Under the pieces are notes generated by a model, which did no database searches, was not told the DNA's origin, and was given only the letters and a program-made list of their open reading frames with translations. Shown in pieces: positions 1 through 5,140 of a stretch of DNA of 5,140 nt; position 1 is the stretch's first letter; every line of letters begins with the position of its first letter. The stretch comes from DASZFV01 sp035546175 (GTDB taxonomy: Bacteria > Myxococcota_A > Polyangia > Fen-1088), in contig DASZWW010000159.1 in NCBI GenBank assembly GCA_035546175.1, forward strand, positions 1 through 5,140, given 5' to 3'. The position numbers were made by a program, and so were the translations under genes.

Positions 1-2
1 CC

Positions 3-1172
3 GCCGGCGCGGCGCCCAGCGCCGAGGTGGCGCCCCCCGACGAGGCGGCCCGCGCGGCGGCGGGCCTGGCGAGGCCGCGCACGGACGCGGGGGTCATCGT
101 CGAGGCCGCCGACAGCGGCCAGACGGAGCGCATGTCGGCCCAGGCCCAGGCCGAGATCATGGCGGGGCGCGAGGACGCGGCCAGCGAGGTGCTCGTCGAC
201 GCCGTCCTCGTCGGCGAGGCGCACACGGGCGAGACGAGCGGCGTCGGCGCCATCATGGACGCGCCCACGGCGCAGCTCGGCCAGATCCTCACGTCCGTGG
301 ACGACGGCTGGCCCGCCGACGAGGAGTACGAGCGATCGTCGGTGCGCGGCTTCACGCCGGCCTCGCAGCCGCTGCCGGTGCCGAGGCGACCGCCGGGCGC
401 GTTCGCGGCGGGGCCGCAGCCCGGCGTCGGCAAGTTCGTGTCGGGCGCCCCCAAGAGCCCGCCCGACAGCGCCGGCGACGTGAGCGTCATAACTCCCATG
501 CGCCTCTTCTGCGACCTGGCCGTCGCGGGCGAGACGGGGCTCCTGCGCTTCGAGGTGCCGGGCACGATCAAGGAGATCTTCCTGGTCGGCGGCGCGCCCG
601 AGTCCGTGAGCTCCAGCCTGCCGTCGGAGCGCTTCGGCGAGTACCTCGTCGCCAAGGAGGTGCTCGGCCGCGGAGACCTCGAGCTGGCCCTCGGCATGCT
701 GCCGCACTACAACGGCAAGCTGGGCGACACGCTCGTCGCGCTCGGCCTGCTGCGTCCGCTCGACGTCTTCCGCCTCCTCTCGCAGCAGGTCCGCGATCGC
801 GTCATCGACGTCTTCGGCTGGACCGAGGGCACCTTCGCCTTCTTCCGCGGCACCACCAACCCGGCCGAGGGGTTCCCGCTCGGGCTCGACACGTTCGAGA
901 TCCTCGGCGCCGGCGTCGTGACGCTGCCGGGCGAGCTGCTCGAGCAGCGCTTCGAGCCGCTCGCCGATTACCGACCCGTGGCGACGAAGCACTGGCGGGT
1001 CCAGCCCGAGGCCTTCCGCATCGGCCCGACGCCGCGGGACGTCCTCGAGCTGCTCGACGGCGAGCGCACGCTGCGCGCCTGGATGGACCAGTTCTCCGAG
1101 GCCGAGGAGCGCCTGACCTTCCTGCGCTCGCTCTACCTCCTGCTCGAGACCGATCTCGTCCAGCTGGACTAG
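3..1172 (+). CDS. DUF4388 (PATAN-type) domain protein, C-terminal part, 5' end outside window
   Basis: The reading frame is open back to the left edge, so the 389 residues visible are probably the C-terminal part of a longer protein. GTG at 27 and ATG at 132 are possible internal starts, but neither has a convincing ribosome site. Residues 1 to about 155 (nt 3-470) are rich in Ala, Pro, Asp, Glu and Gly and look like a disordered linker. From about nt 480 to 920 comes a folded domain with DUF4388 character: an MRLFCDLAVAGETGLLRFE stretch (nt 498-554), a GTIKEIFLVGG strand pair, then a helical part with LGDTLVALGLL and VIDVFGWTEGTFAFF. About 85 more residues follow, ending in a Leu-rich helix. 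DUF4388 proteins are common in myxobacteria, often attached to response-regulator or Ser/Thr kinase modules and thought to act in protein interaction. Whether a kinase precedes this part cannot be seen. Domain call from memory; fairly sure. Confidence 0.78.
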   Translation, partial: AGAAPSAEVAPPDEAARAAAGLARPRTDAGVIVEAADSGQTERMSAQAQAEIMAGREDAASEVLVDAVLVGEAHTGETSGVGAIMDAPTAQLGQILTSVDDGWPADEEYERSSVRGFTPASQPLPVPRRPPGAFAAGPQPGVGKFVSGAPKSPPDSAGDVSVITPMRLFCDLAVAGETGLLRFEVPGTIKEIFLVGGAPESVSSSLPSERFGEYLVAKEVLGRGDLELALGMLPHYNGKLGDTLVALGLLRPLDVFRLLSQQVRDRVIDVFGWTEGTFAFFRGTTNPAEGFPLGLDTFEILGAGVVTLPGELLEQRFEPLADYRPVATKHWRVQPEAFRIGPTPRDVLELLDGERTLRAWMDQFSEAEERLTFLRSLYLLLETDLVQLD

Positions 1173-1180
1173 GCGCTCCC

Positions 1181-1954
1181 GTGCCGCTGCGCAGCCTCAC
1201 GCTCGACGAGCTCACGATCGACGACGAGGCCTCCTTCCGCGGCGTCGCGCTCTACCATCGGCTCAAGGAGGCGCTGCGCGCCTCCGGCCACCGCTTCAAG
1301 GTCGCGGCCGCGGGCGAGAACGCCAGCTGGGATCGGGCGCTGTTCCTGAACCTGACCTACTGGTCTCCGTCGGAGGAGGCGAGCGTGCTCGTCGACGAGC
1401 ACCTCGCCCCCGACGTGGTCGCCCACACGGCGCTCCACCACGTCGTGGGCCGCGCGCTCGCGCGCGAGGCCTCGGCCGACTCTCCCGCGGCGCTCCTCTT
1501 CACGGAGGCCATCGCCAGCGCCTTCGATCTCTACCTCGTGGGGCGGCTGCTCCCAACCGCGCCCGACTCGGACTTCGTGACCAGTCAGGTGCCGATCATG
1601 GCCGAGGCCGCCGAGCAGGCCGGGCTCGACGAGGGCGGCTTCCAGCGCCTGCTCGAGGGCGTGTCGGCGGCGCCCGAGCGCGCCTTCGAGGACCTGCGCG
1701 CGCTCCTCGTCGACGCCGGGACGGCGCTGCTCGCCTGCCCCGACGCCGCGGCCGCGCACGTCGCGCTCGAGGGCCTCGCGGGCCACCGCTTCGCGCCGCT
1801 CCTCCACCACTTCCAGCTCTCGAACTGGATCCTCTACTCGCGCGCCTACGCCCGCGGCTCCGTCGAGGACGACGCCGCGGTGCGCGCGCTCGATCGCGAG
1901 ATGCGCGCCAGCGCCGACTCGCTCGCCTGGCTCGAGGCGCGCTGGCTCCGCTGA
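1181..1954 (+). CDS. hypothetical protein with degenerate HExxH-like motif
   Basis: I do not recognise this 257-residue protein. It begins at GTG 1181, 8 bases after the stop of the DUF4388 gene, with only a weak AGG (1171-1173) as ribosome site, so it is probably co-transcribed with that gene. It has no signal peptide or clear membrane segment and appears soluble and largely helical. One local pattern stands out: VVAHTALHHVVG (residues 79-90), followed by a Glu at residue 109 in LLFTEAIASAF. The spacing resembles a gluzincin metallopeptidase (HExxH plus a Glu about 20 residues later), but Thr83 replaces the catalytic Glu. That would mean either a non-peptidase metal or structural role, or chance. 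The C-terminal third has a His-rich HRFAPLLHHFQLSNW segment (202-216) and ends in a charged helix. Codon use matches its neighbours. It is real by coding bias and packing; the function is unknown. Confidence 0.8.
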   Translation: MPLRSLTLDELTIDDEASFRGVALYHRLKEALRASGHRFKVAAAGENASWDRALFLNLTYWSPSEEASVLVDEHLAPDVVAHTALHHVVGRALAREASADSPAALLFTEAIASAFDLYLVGRLLPTAPDSDFVTSQVPIMAEAAEQAGLDEGGFQRLLEGVSAAPERAFEDLRALLVDAGTALLACPDAAAAHVALEGLAGHRFAPLLHHFQLSNWILYSRAYARGSVEDDAAVRALDREMRASADSLAWLEARWLR

Positions 1955-1960
1955 GCGCGG

Positions 1961-3052
1961 CTACTGGCCCATGCCCGCCGGCTGCTGCTGCGTCATGCAG
2001 TGCAACGTCCCGAGCCCCCACACGAGATCGACGGCGTGAATGCCGACGACGGCGCGCGTGGGGAAGAGCCGCGCCAGGATGGCGAGCGCCTCGCGGTCGC
2101 GGGCGTCGTTGAAGGTGGGGACGAGGACGACGGCGTTCGCGACGTAGAAGTTCGCGTAGCTGGCCGGCAGCCGCACGCCGTCGAGCGTCAGGGGCGCGGG
2201 CATGGGCAGCGTCTCGACGCGCAGCCGCTCGCCGTCGGCGTTCGTCATGCTCTCGAGCCTCGCGCGGTTCTCGCGGAGCGGCGCGTAGTTCGCGTCCGCC
2301 GGGTCGTCCTCGGCGGCGATGACGACCGTGCGCGCGTCGACGAAGCGCGCCAGATCGTCGACGTGGCCGTGCGTGTCGTCGCCCGCGATGCCGTTGCCGA
2401 GCCACAGCACCTTGCGGGCGCCCAGGTGGTCGCACAGGACGTGCTCGATCTCTTCGCGCGACAGGCCCGGGTTGCGCGCCTGCACGGGCGAGAGGAGACA
2501 CTCCTCCGTCGTGAGGATCGTGCCCCGCCCGTCGACGTCGACGCTGCCGCCCTCGAGGACGACGCGCCAGGGCTTGCCCCCGACGCTCGCCGTGGGCTTC
2601 CACTGCGTCATCTTGAGGCGCTTCGCGAGCTTGTCGTTGATGGCGTCGTCCTTCTTGTGGTTGGCGTACTTCGCCCACCCGTTGAAGCGCCAGTTGGTCA
2701 TGGCGACGTGACCGACGCGGTCGCTCACGAAGAGCGGGCACGTGTCGCGCGTCCAGCTGCGGTCCGTCGGCACGCGGAAGAACTGCACGCGCGCCTTCTC
2801 GACGCCCACACGCGCGAGCAGCGCCGCCGCCTTGCGCTCCGCCGCGGCGTCGGGCACGAGGATGCGCACGAGCTCGCCGCGCGCGAGGTGGCGCACGACC
2901 TCTCCGTAGACCCACGGGATGGGGGCGAGCTTGCCGGGCCAGTCGGCGGCCTCGTGCGGCCAGGCGAGCCACGTCGCCTCGTGCGGCTCCCACTCGGCGG
3001 GCATGCGGAAGCCGAGCGCCGTGGGCGTCGTCGCTGGGGTCGGGCCGCTCAT
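1961..3052 (-). CDS. aguA: agmatine deiminase (agmatine iminohydrolase)
   Basis: This enzyme hydrolyses agmatine to N-carbamoylputrescine and ammonia, the first step of the agmatine-to-putrescine route; it is cytosolic. The 363-residue product has the usual length of the peptidyl-arginine-deiminase-like agmatine deiminase family. Visible motifs in order: EWEPHEATWLAWPH (20-33), SWTRDTCPLF (99-108), NWRFNGWAKY (120-129), LEGGSVDVDG (167-176), LTTEECLL (180-187), GDDTHGHVDD (224-233) with the likely catalytic His230, SYANFYVANAVVLVPTF (298-314), and the C-terminal GTLHCMTQQQP (348-358) with nucleophile Cys352. Just before the Cys, the glycine run usual in this family (GGG) reads GLG (346-348). 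The start at 3052 is fixed by the N-terminal fit and by an ATGA overlap with the stop of aguB, implying translational coupling; no separate Shine-Dalgarno is evident. A longer in-frame opening upstream is antisense-free read-through into the aguB region in another frame and is not coding. Very sure of the family. Confidence 0.95.
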   Translation of the reverse strand: MSGPTPATTPTALGFRMPAEWEPHEATWLAWPHEAADWPGKLAPIPWVYGEVVRHLARGELVRILVPDAAAERKAAALLARVGVEKARVQFFRVPTDRSWTRDTCPLFVSDRVGHVAMTNWRFNGWAKYANHKKDDAINDKLAKRLKMTQWKPTASVGGKPWRVVLEGGSVDVDGRGTILTTEECLLSPVQARNPGLSREEIEHVLCDHLGARKVLWLGNGIAGDDTHGHVDDLARFVDARTVVIAAEDDPADANYAPLRENRARLESMTNADGERLRVETLPMPAPLTLDGVRLPASYANFYVANAVVLVPTFNDARDREALAILARLFPTRAVVGIHAVDLVWGLGTLHCMTQQQPAGMGQ

Positions 3053-3945
3053 TCGTCGATGAAGCGGCGGACGATGTCGCCGTAGGCGTCGATGCGGCGA
3101 TCGCGCAGGAACGGCCAGTGCTGGCGGACAGTCTCCTGGTGCCGCCGGTCGCAGGTCACGATGACCGTCTCCTCGTCGGTGCGCGACGCCTCCTTCAACA
3201 CGACGCCGAACGGATCGGCCACGAAGGTCCCTCCCCAGAACTCGATGCCGGCCCCGTCGCCAGACTTCGGCCTCTCGAGCCCCACGCGGTTGACCGCCGC
3301 GACGTAGACGCCGTTCGCGATGGCGTGGCCGCGCTGGATCGTCTGCCACGCCGAGGCCTGCGCGGCGCCGAGCTCGGCCTTCTCGGCGGGGTGCCACCCG
3401 ATGGCCGTCGGATAGAAGAGGACGTCCGCGCCCGCGAGCGCCGTGAGGCGCGCGCCCTCCGGGTACCACTGGTCCCAGCACACGAGCGTTCCGATGCGGC
3501 CCACGGCCGTGTCGAACGCCTTGAACCCGAGGTCGCCCGGCGTGAAGTAGAACTTCTCGTAGTAGGCGGGGTCGTCGGGGATGTGCATCTTGCGGTAGAG
3601 GCCGCGCGTGCTGCCGTCGGCGTCGAAGACGACCGCCGTGTTGTGGTAGACGCCGGCCGCGCGGCGCTCGAAGAGCGAGCCGATCACGACGACGCGCGCC
3701 TCCTTCGCGACGCGGCCGAGCGCCTCCGTCGACGGCCCGGGGATGGGCTCGGCGAGCTCGAAGTTCGCGTGGTCCTCGGTCTGGCAGAAGTACTGCGAGC
3801 GGAAGAGCTCGGGCAGGCAGATGAGCTGCGCGCCCGCCTTGGCCGCCTCGCGCACGCGCGCCACGGCCCGCTCGAGGTTGTCGCGCGGATCCGTCCCGCA
3901 GCGCATCTGCACGAGGCCGAGCGTCACCGTCTGCGGCGTTGCCAT
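3049..3945 (-). CDS. aguB: N-carbamoylputrescine amidase
   Basis: This nitrilase-superfamily enzyme hydrolyses N-carbamoylputrescine to putrescine, CO2 and ammonia, using the product of the downstream aguA. The 298-residue protein has the family's normal length (about 290-300). The Glu-Lys-Cys triad is complete: Glu46 in CLPELF, Lys119 in YRKMHIPDDP, and Cys156 in LVCWDQWYPEGAR; the accessory Glu130 sits in YYEKFYF. Other family signatures are LGLVQM at the N-terminus, GSLFERR (89-95), FTPGDLGF (134-141), YPTAIGWHP (178-186), and an HWPFLRDRRIDAYGDI tail (276-291) typical of carbamoylputrescine amidases rather than general nitrilases. ATG 3945 was chosen because the conserved strand begins six residues later; an in-frame GTG at 4038 would add 31 unconserved residues. 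A short AGGG lies 3 bases before the ATG, closer than ideal. The gene overlaps aguA by four bases (ATGA). Confidence 0.95.
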   Translation of the reverse strand: MATPQTVTLGLVQMRCGTDPRDNLERAVARVREAAKAGAQLICLPELFRSQYFCQTEDHANFELAEPIPGPSTEALGRVAKEARVVVIGSLFERRAAGVYHNTAVVFDADGSTRGLYRKMHIPDDPAYYEKFYFTPGDLGFKAFDTAVGRIGTLVCWDQWYPEGARLTALAGADVLFYPTAIGWHPAEKAELGAAQASAWQTIQRGHAIANGVYVAAVNRVGLERPKSGDGAGIEFWGGTFVADPFGVVLKEASRTDEETVIVTCDRRHQETVRQHWPFLRDRRIDAYGDIVRRFIDE

Positions 3946-4047
3946 GCGCCCTACTATTCTCGGCGGCCGCGCAAATGCAAGCGACCATTCGGAGACGCGA
4001 GCCTCGATCGCGTTCGGGTCCTCACGCTCTCCGACCACGGCCGCGGC
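3946..4047. other. intergenic gap between amidotransferase gene and aguB
   Basis: This 102-base spacer separates two same-strand gene pairs that are each overlapped internally. It contains the AT-richer candidate promoter next to aguB, and the GC hairpin lies at its edge over the upstream stop codon. Its presence suggests aguBA can be transcribed independently. I see no tRNA, riboswitch or operator-like palindrome inside it. Confidence 0.6.
3953..3980 (-). promoter_or_regulatory. weak candidate promoter for aguBA
   Basis: On the minus strand, TTGCAT (3980-3975; three of six matches to a sigma70 -35 box) is followed after 16 bases by AATAGT (3958-3953; four of six matches to a -10 box). The patch is notably richer in A/T than its surroundings and lies in the only gap of more than 10 bases in the window. 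Transcription from this -10 would begin at or within a base or two of the aguB ATG, giving an almost leaderless message. The matches are modest, and chance similarity is quite possible. Confidence 0.25.
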
Positions 4048-4058
4048 CTACGGCCGCG
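4042..4058 (-). terminator. GC hairpin spanning the amidotransferase stop codon
   Basis: CGCGGCC (4042-4048) and GGCCGCG (4052-4058) form a perfect 7-base-pair GC stem with a 3-base loop. On the minus strand the stop codon TAG of the glutamine amidotransferase gene (4050-4048) lies partly in the loop and partly in the stem. No T-tract follows on the minus strand (the next bases are GTGGTCGGAGAG), so this is not a classical intrinsic terminator. It could attenuate or protect the 3' end, or be a by-product of extreme GC content. It is the only compact hairpin I see between the upstream pair and aguBA. Confidence 0.3.
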
Positions 4059-4806
4059 ACCCGTCATCGAGCATCTGGCCGATGATGTTGCGCAGCAGGC
4101 GGTCCCACACCGGCTTCGCCTCGGCGAAGTGGCGCTCGGTGTCGGCGAGGATGCGCGCGCCGCCCTCGTCGCCGTTGGCCTCGCGCACGTAGGCGGCGTC
4201 CTCGCGCACCCAGACGGCCACGGCCTCCGCCGGGAGCTCGCAGTGGAACTGCAGCGCGAAGTGCCGCCACCCGAGGCGGAAGGCCTGGTTGCGGCACAGC
4301 GGCGTCGAGGCGAGCGGCACCGCGCCGCGCGGCAGGTCGAACGTGTCGCCGTGCCAGTGCAGCACCATCTCCCTGGCGCGCAGGCCCGCGAGCGCGGGCT
4401 CGCGCGAGACGTCCGTGAAGTCGACGGGGCCCCAGCCGACCTCGCGCGCGAGCACGACCGCGCCGTCGGCGGCGCGCCGCGTGTTCGGGTAGACGCGCGC
4501 GCCCGCCGCCGCCGCGAGGAGCTGCGCGCCGAGGCAGATCCCGAGCACCGGCCGATCGCGGGCGAGCGCCTCGCGCAGCAGCGTGATCTCCGGGCCGAGG
4601 AACGGGTAGCGCGGATCGTCGACGTCGCCCACGCCCATGGGGCCGCCCATGGCCACGACGAGCTCGCCCTGCGAGACGTGCTCCGGAACGGCGTCGCCCC
4701 GGTAGACGTGGCGGACGTCGAGCGCGACGCGGCGCTCGGCGAGCAGCTCGGCCACCCGCTCCGGCCCCTCGGTGGGCGTGTGCTGCAACACGATGGCGCG
4801 CTTCAC
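4048..4806 (-). CDS. class I glutamine amidotransferase, GMP synthase-like (stand-alone)
   Basis: This 252-residue protein is a free-standing class I glutamine amidotransferase domain of the GMP-synthase-like (COG0518) type. The triad is complete: Cys91 in the nucleophile elbow LGICLGAQLLA (88-98), and His188 and Glu190 in LQFHCE (185-190). VVAMGGPMGVGD (50-61) is the expected oxyanion-region glycine strand, and LHWHGDTFDLP (149-159) is a further signature of this subfamily. No ATP pyrophosphatase or GMP synthase C-terminal domain follows, so it is not GuaA. Members probably hydrolyse glutamine or a gamma-glutamyl compound, but the physiological substrate is generally unknown. The start is GTG 4806: the protein then opens with the usual MKRAIVLQHTPTEGP, and the GTG shares GTGA with the stop of the pseudouridine synthase gene, implying coupled translation. 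A longer frame reaching 5064 is only the shadow of that upstream gene. Family sure; substrate unknown. Confidence 0.9.
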   Translation of the reverse strand: MKRAIVLQHTPTEGPERVAELLAERRVALDVRHVYRGDAVPEHVSQGELVVAMGGPMGVGDVDDPRYPFLGPEITLLREALARDRPVLGICLGAQLLAAAAGARVYPNTRRAADGAVVLAREVGWGPVDFTDVSREPALAGLRAREMVLHWHGDTFDLPRGAVPLASTPLCRNQAFRLGWRHFALQFHCELPAEAVAVWVREDAAYVREANGDEGGARILADTERHFAEAKPVWDRLLRNIIGQMLDDGSRP

Positions 4807-5140
4807 GCGCCGAGTATGGCCCACGCCGGCGGCGGCGCTTCGATCAAAAACGCGGCCCGCGTGCGCGGGTGGACGAACGAGATCGTGTGGGCGTGCAAGC
4901 GGAGGCGCGGCGCCGCGGCGCGCGCGGCCGCATCGCCGTAGACCGCGTCGCCGGCGATGGGGAAGCCTGCCGCCGCGAGGTGAGCGCGCACCTGGTGCGC
5001 GCGGCCCGCGTGCAGGCGCGCGCGCAGCAAGGTCGTCGCGCCGCGCCGCTCGAGGACCTCCCACTCGGTGCGCGCGGCGAGCGGGGCCCGCCCGGCGCCC
5101 ACCCGCACGCGCCCGCCGCGCCGGCCCGCGCGCCCGATGG
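4803..5140 (-). CDS. RluA-family RNA pseudouridine synthase, C-terminal part, 5' end outside window
   Basis: The frame stays open to the right edge, so only the last 111 residues are seen. Reading in from the edge, IGRAGRRGGRVRVGAG matches the RluA-family segment that normally reads PIGRxxxxRxrMxV. It is followed by TEWEVLERRG and then the strongly conserved AGRAHQVRAHLAAAGFPIAGD and AVYGD stretch (usual form: GRTHQIRVHL, GxPixGDxxYG). The protein ends with LRLHAHTISFVHP, a typical late strand of the fold. The catalytic Asp (HRLD motif) would lie beyond the window, so activity and subtype (RluA, RluC or RluD) cannot be judged. A GTG at 5108 is an internal codon and not the start, because family similarity continues upstream of it. 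The enzyme would isomerise uridine to pseudouridine in rRNA or tRNA. Its TGA overlaps the GTG of the amidotransferase gene. Arg replaces several usual Lys residues, consistent with GC pressure. Confidence 0.88.
   Translation of the reverse strand, partial: IGRAGRRGGRVRVGAGRAPLAARTEWEVLERRGATTLLRARLHAGRAHQVRAHLAAAGFPIAGDAVYGDAAARAAAPRLRLHAHTISFVHPRTRAAFLIEAPPPAWAILGA

Noticed and set aside
1948..1960. CCGC / GCGG inverted repeat around the stop of the unknown gene as a shared terminator
   Set aside because: A 4-bp stem with a 5-base loop and no T-tract is expected by chance in DNA of this composition.
1596..2993. 465-codon minus-strand frame overlapping aguA out of frame and running under the unknown gene
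   Set aside because: The translation is almost entirely Arg/Ala/Gly/Pro with no family resemblance; a shadow of aguA codons.
2000..3085. 361-codon open frame on the plus strand antisense to aguA
   Set aside because: Low-complexity Arg/Val/Glu-rich translation opposite a clearly identified agmatine deiminase; a GC-bias shadow.
1961..3988. 675-codon frame that would fuse an upstream stretch to agmatine deiminase
   Set aside because: The part upstream of 3052 is aguB read in the wrong frame; the ATG at 3052 fits the family N-terminus and gives the ATGA overlap.
3946..4038. 31-residue N-terminal extension of aguB from a GTG at 4038
   Set aside because: The extension lacks family similarity, while the conserved N-terminal strand begins right after the ATG at 3945.
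3118..4941. 607-codon open frame on the plus strand antisense to aguB, the amidotransferase and the pseudouridine synthase gene
   Set aside because: Its translation is Arg/Ala/Val/Asp-rich without any domain, crosses three well-identified genes on the other strand, and is the expected by-product of strong GC third-position bias.
4807..5064. 86-residue N-terminal extension of the glutamine amidotransferase
   Set aside because: It is an Arg/Ala/Pro-rich out-of-frame reading of the pseudouridine synthase gene; the GTG at 4806 gives the normal family N-terminus.
1..5140. CRISPR array, insertion sequence, tRNA, rRNA or prophage signal
   Set aside because: I found no regularly spaced repeats, transposase-like frame, terminal inverted repeats, or RNA-gene signature, and base composition looks even across the window.

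Overview
The window is very GC-rich (I estimate 70% or more), with strong G/C third-position bias, GTG starts, tightly packed genes and long spurious open frames antisense to real genes. With a DUF4388 (PATAN-type) signalling protein carrying a long Ala/Pro/Asp-rich linker, this suggests a myxobacterium-like organism (Myxococcota, formerly Deltaproteobacteria). That assignment is inference from style and gene content; no marker gene is present.

Layout. The left side (1-1954) is on the plus strand: the C-terminal part of a DUF4388 protein whose start lies outside the window, then, 8 bases on, an unrecognised 257-residue protein with a degenerate HExxH-like motif. From 1961 to the right edge every gene is on the minus strand. 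In transcription order these are: the C-terminal end of an RluA-family pseudouridine synthase (running in from beyond 5140), a stand-alone class I glutamine amidotransferase sharing a GTGA overlap with it, a 102-base gap with a small GC hairpin and an AT-richer patch, then aguB (N-carbamoylputrescine amidase) and aguA (agmatine deiminase), which share an ATGA overlap. The plus-strand pair and the minus-strand group converge at 1954/1961 with only 6 bases between stop codons.

How the genes work together. AguA converts agmatine to N-carbamoylputrescine and AguB hydrolyses that to putrescine, so the aguBA pair is a complete two-step agmatine-to-putrescine route. Arginine decarboxylase, which would supply agmatine, is not in the window. 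The pseudouridine synthase and amidotransferase form a separate coupled pair with no evident biochemical link to polyamines. The DUF4388 protein and its unknown neighbour look like a signalling-type pair of unknown role.

I see no mobile element, CRISPR array, tRNA, rRNA or clear foreign island. Most of the window is ordinary chromosomal housekeeping sequence, and I do not see a convincing new system. The items most worth a second look are the unknown protein at 1181-1954, the Gly-Leu-Gly variant beside the catalytic cysteine of AguA, and the start region of aguB.
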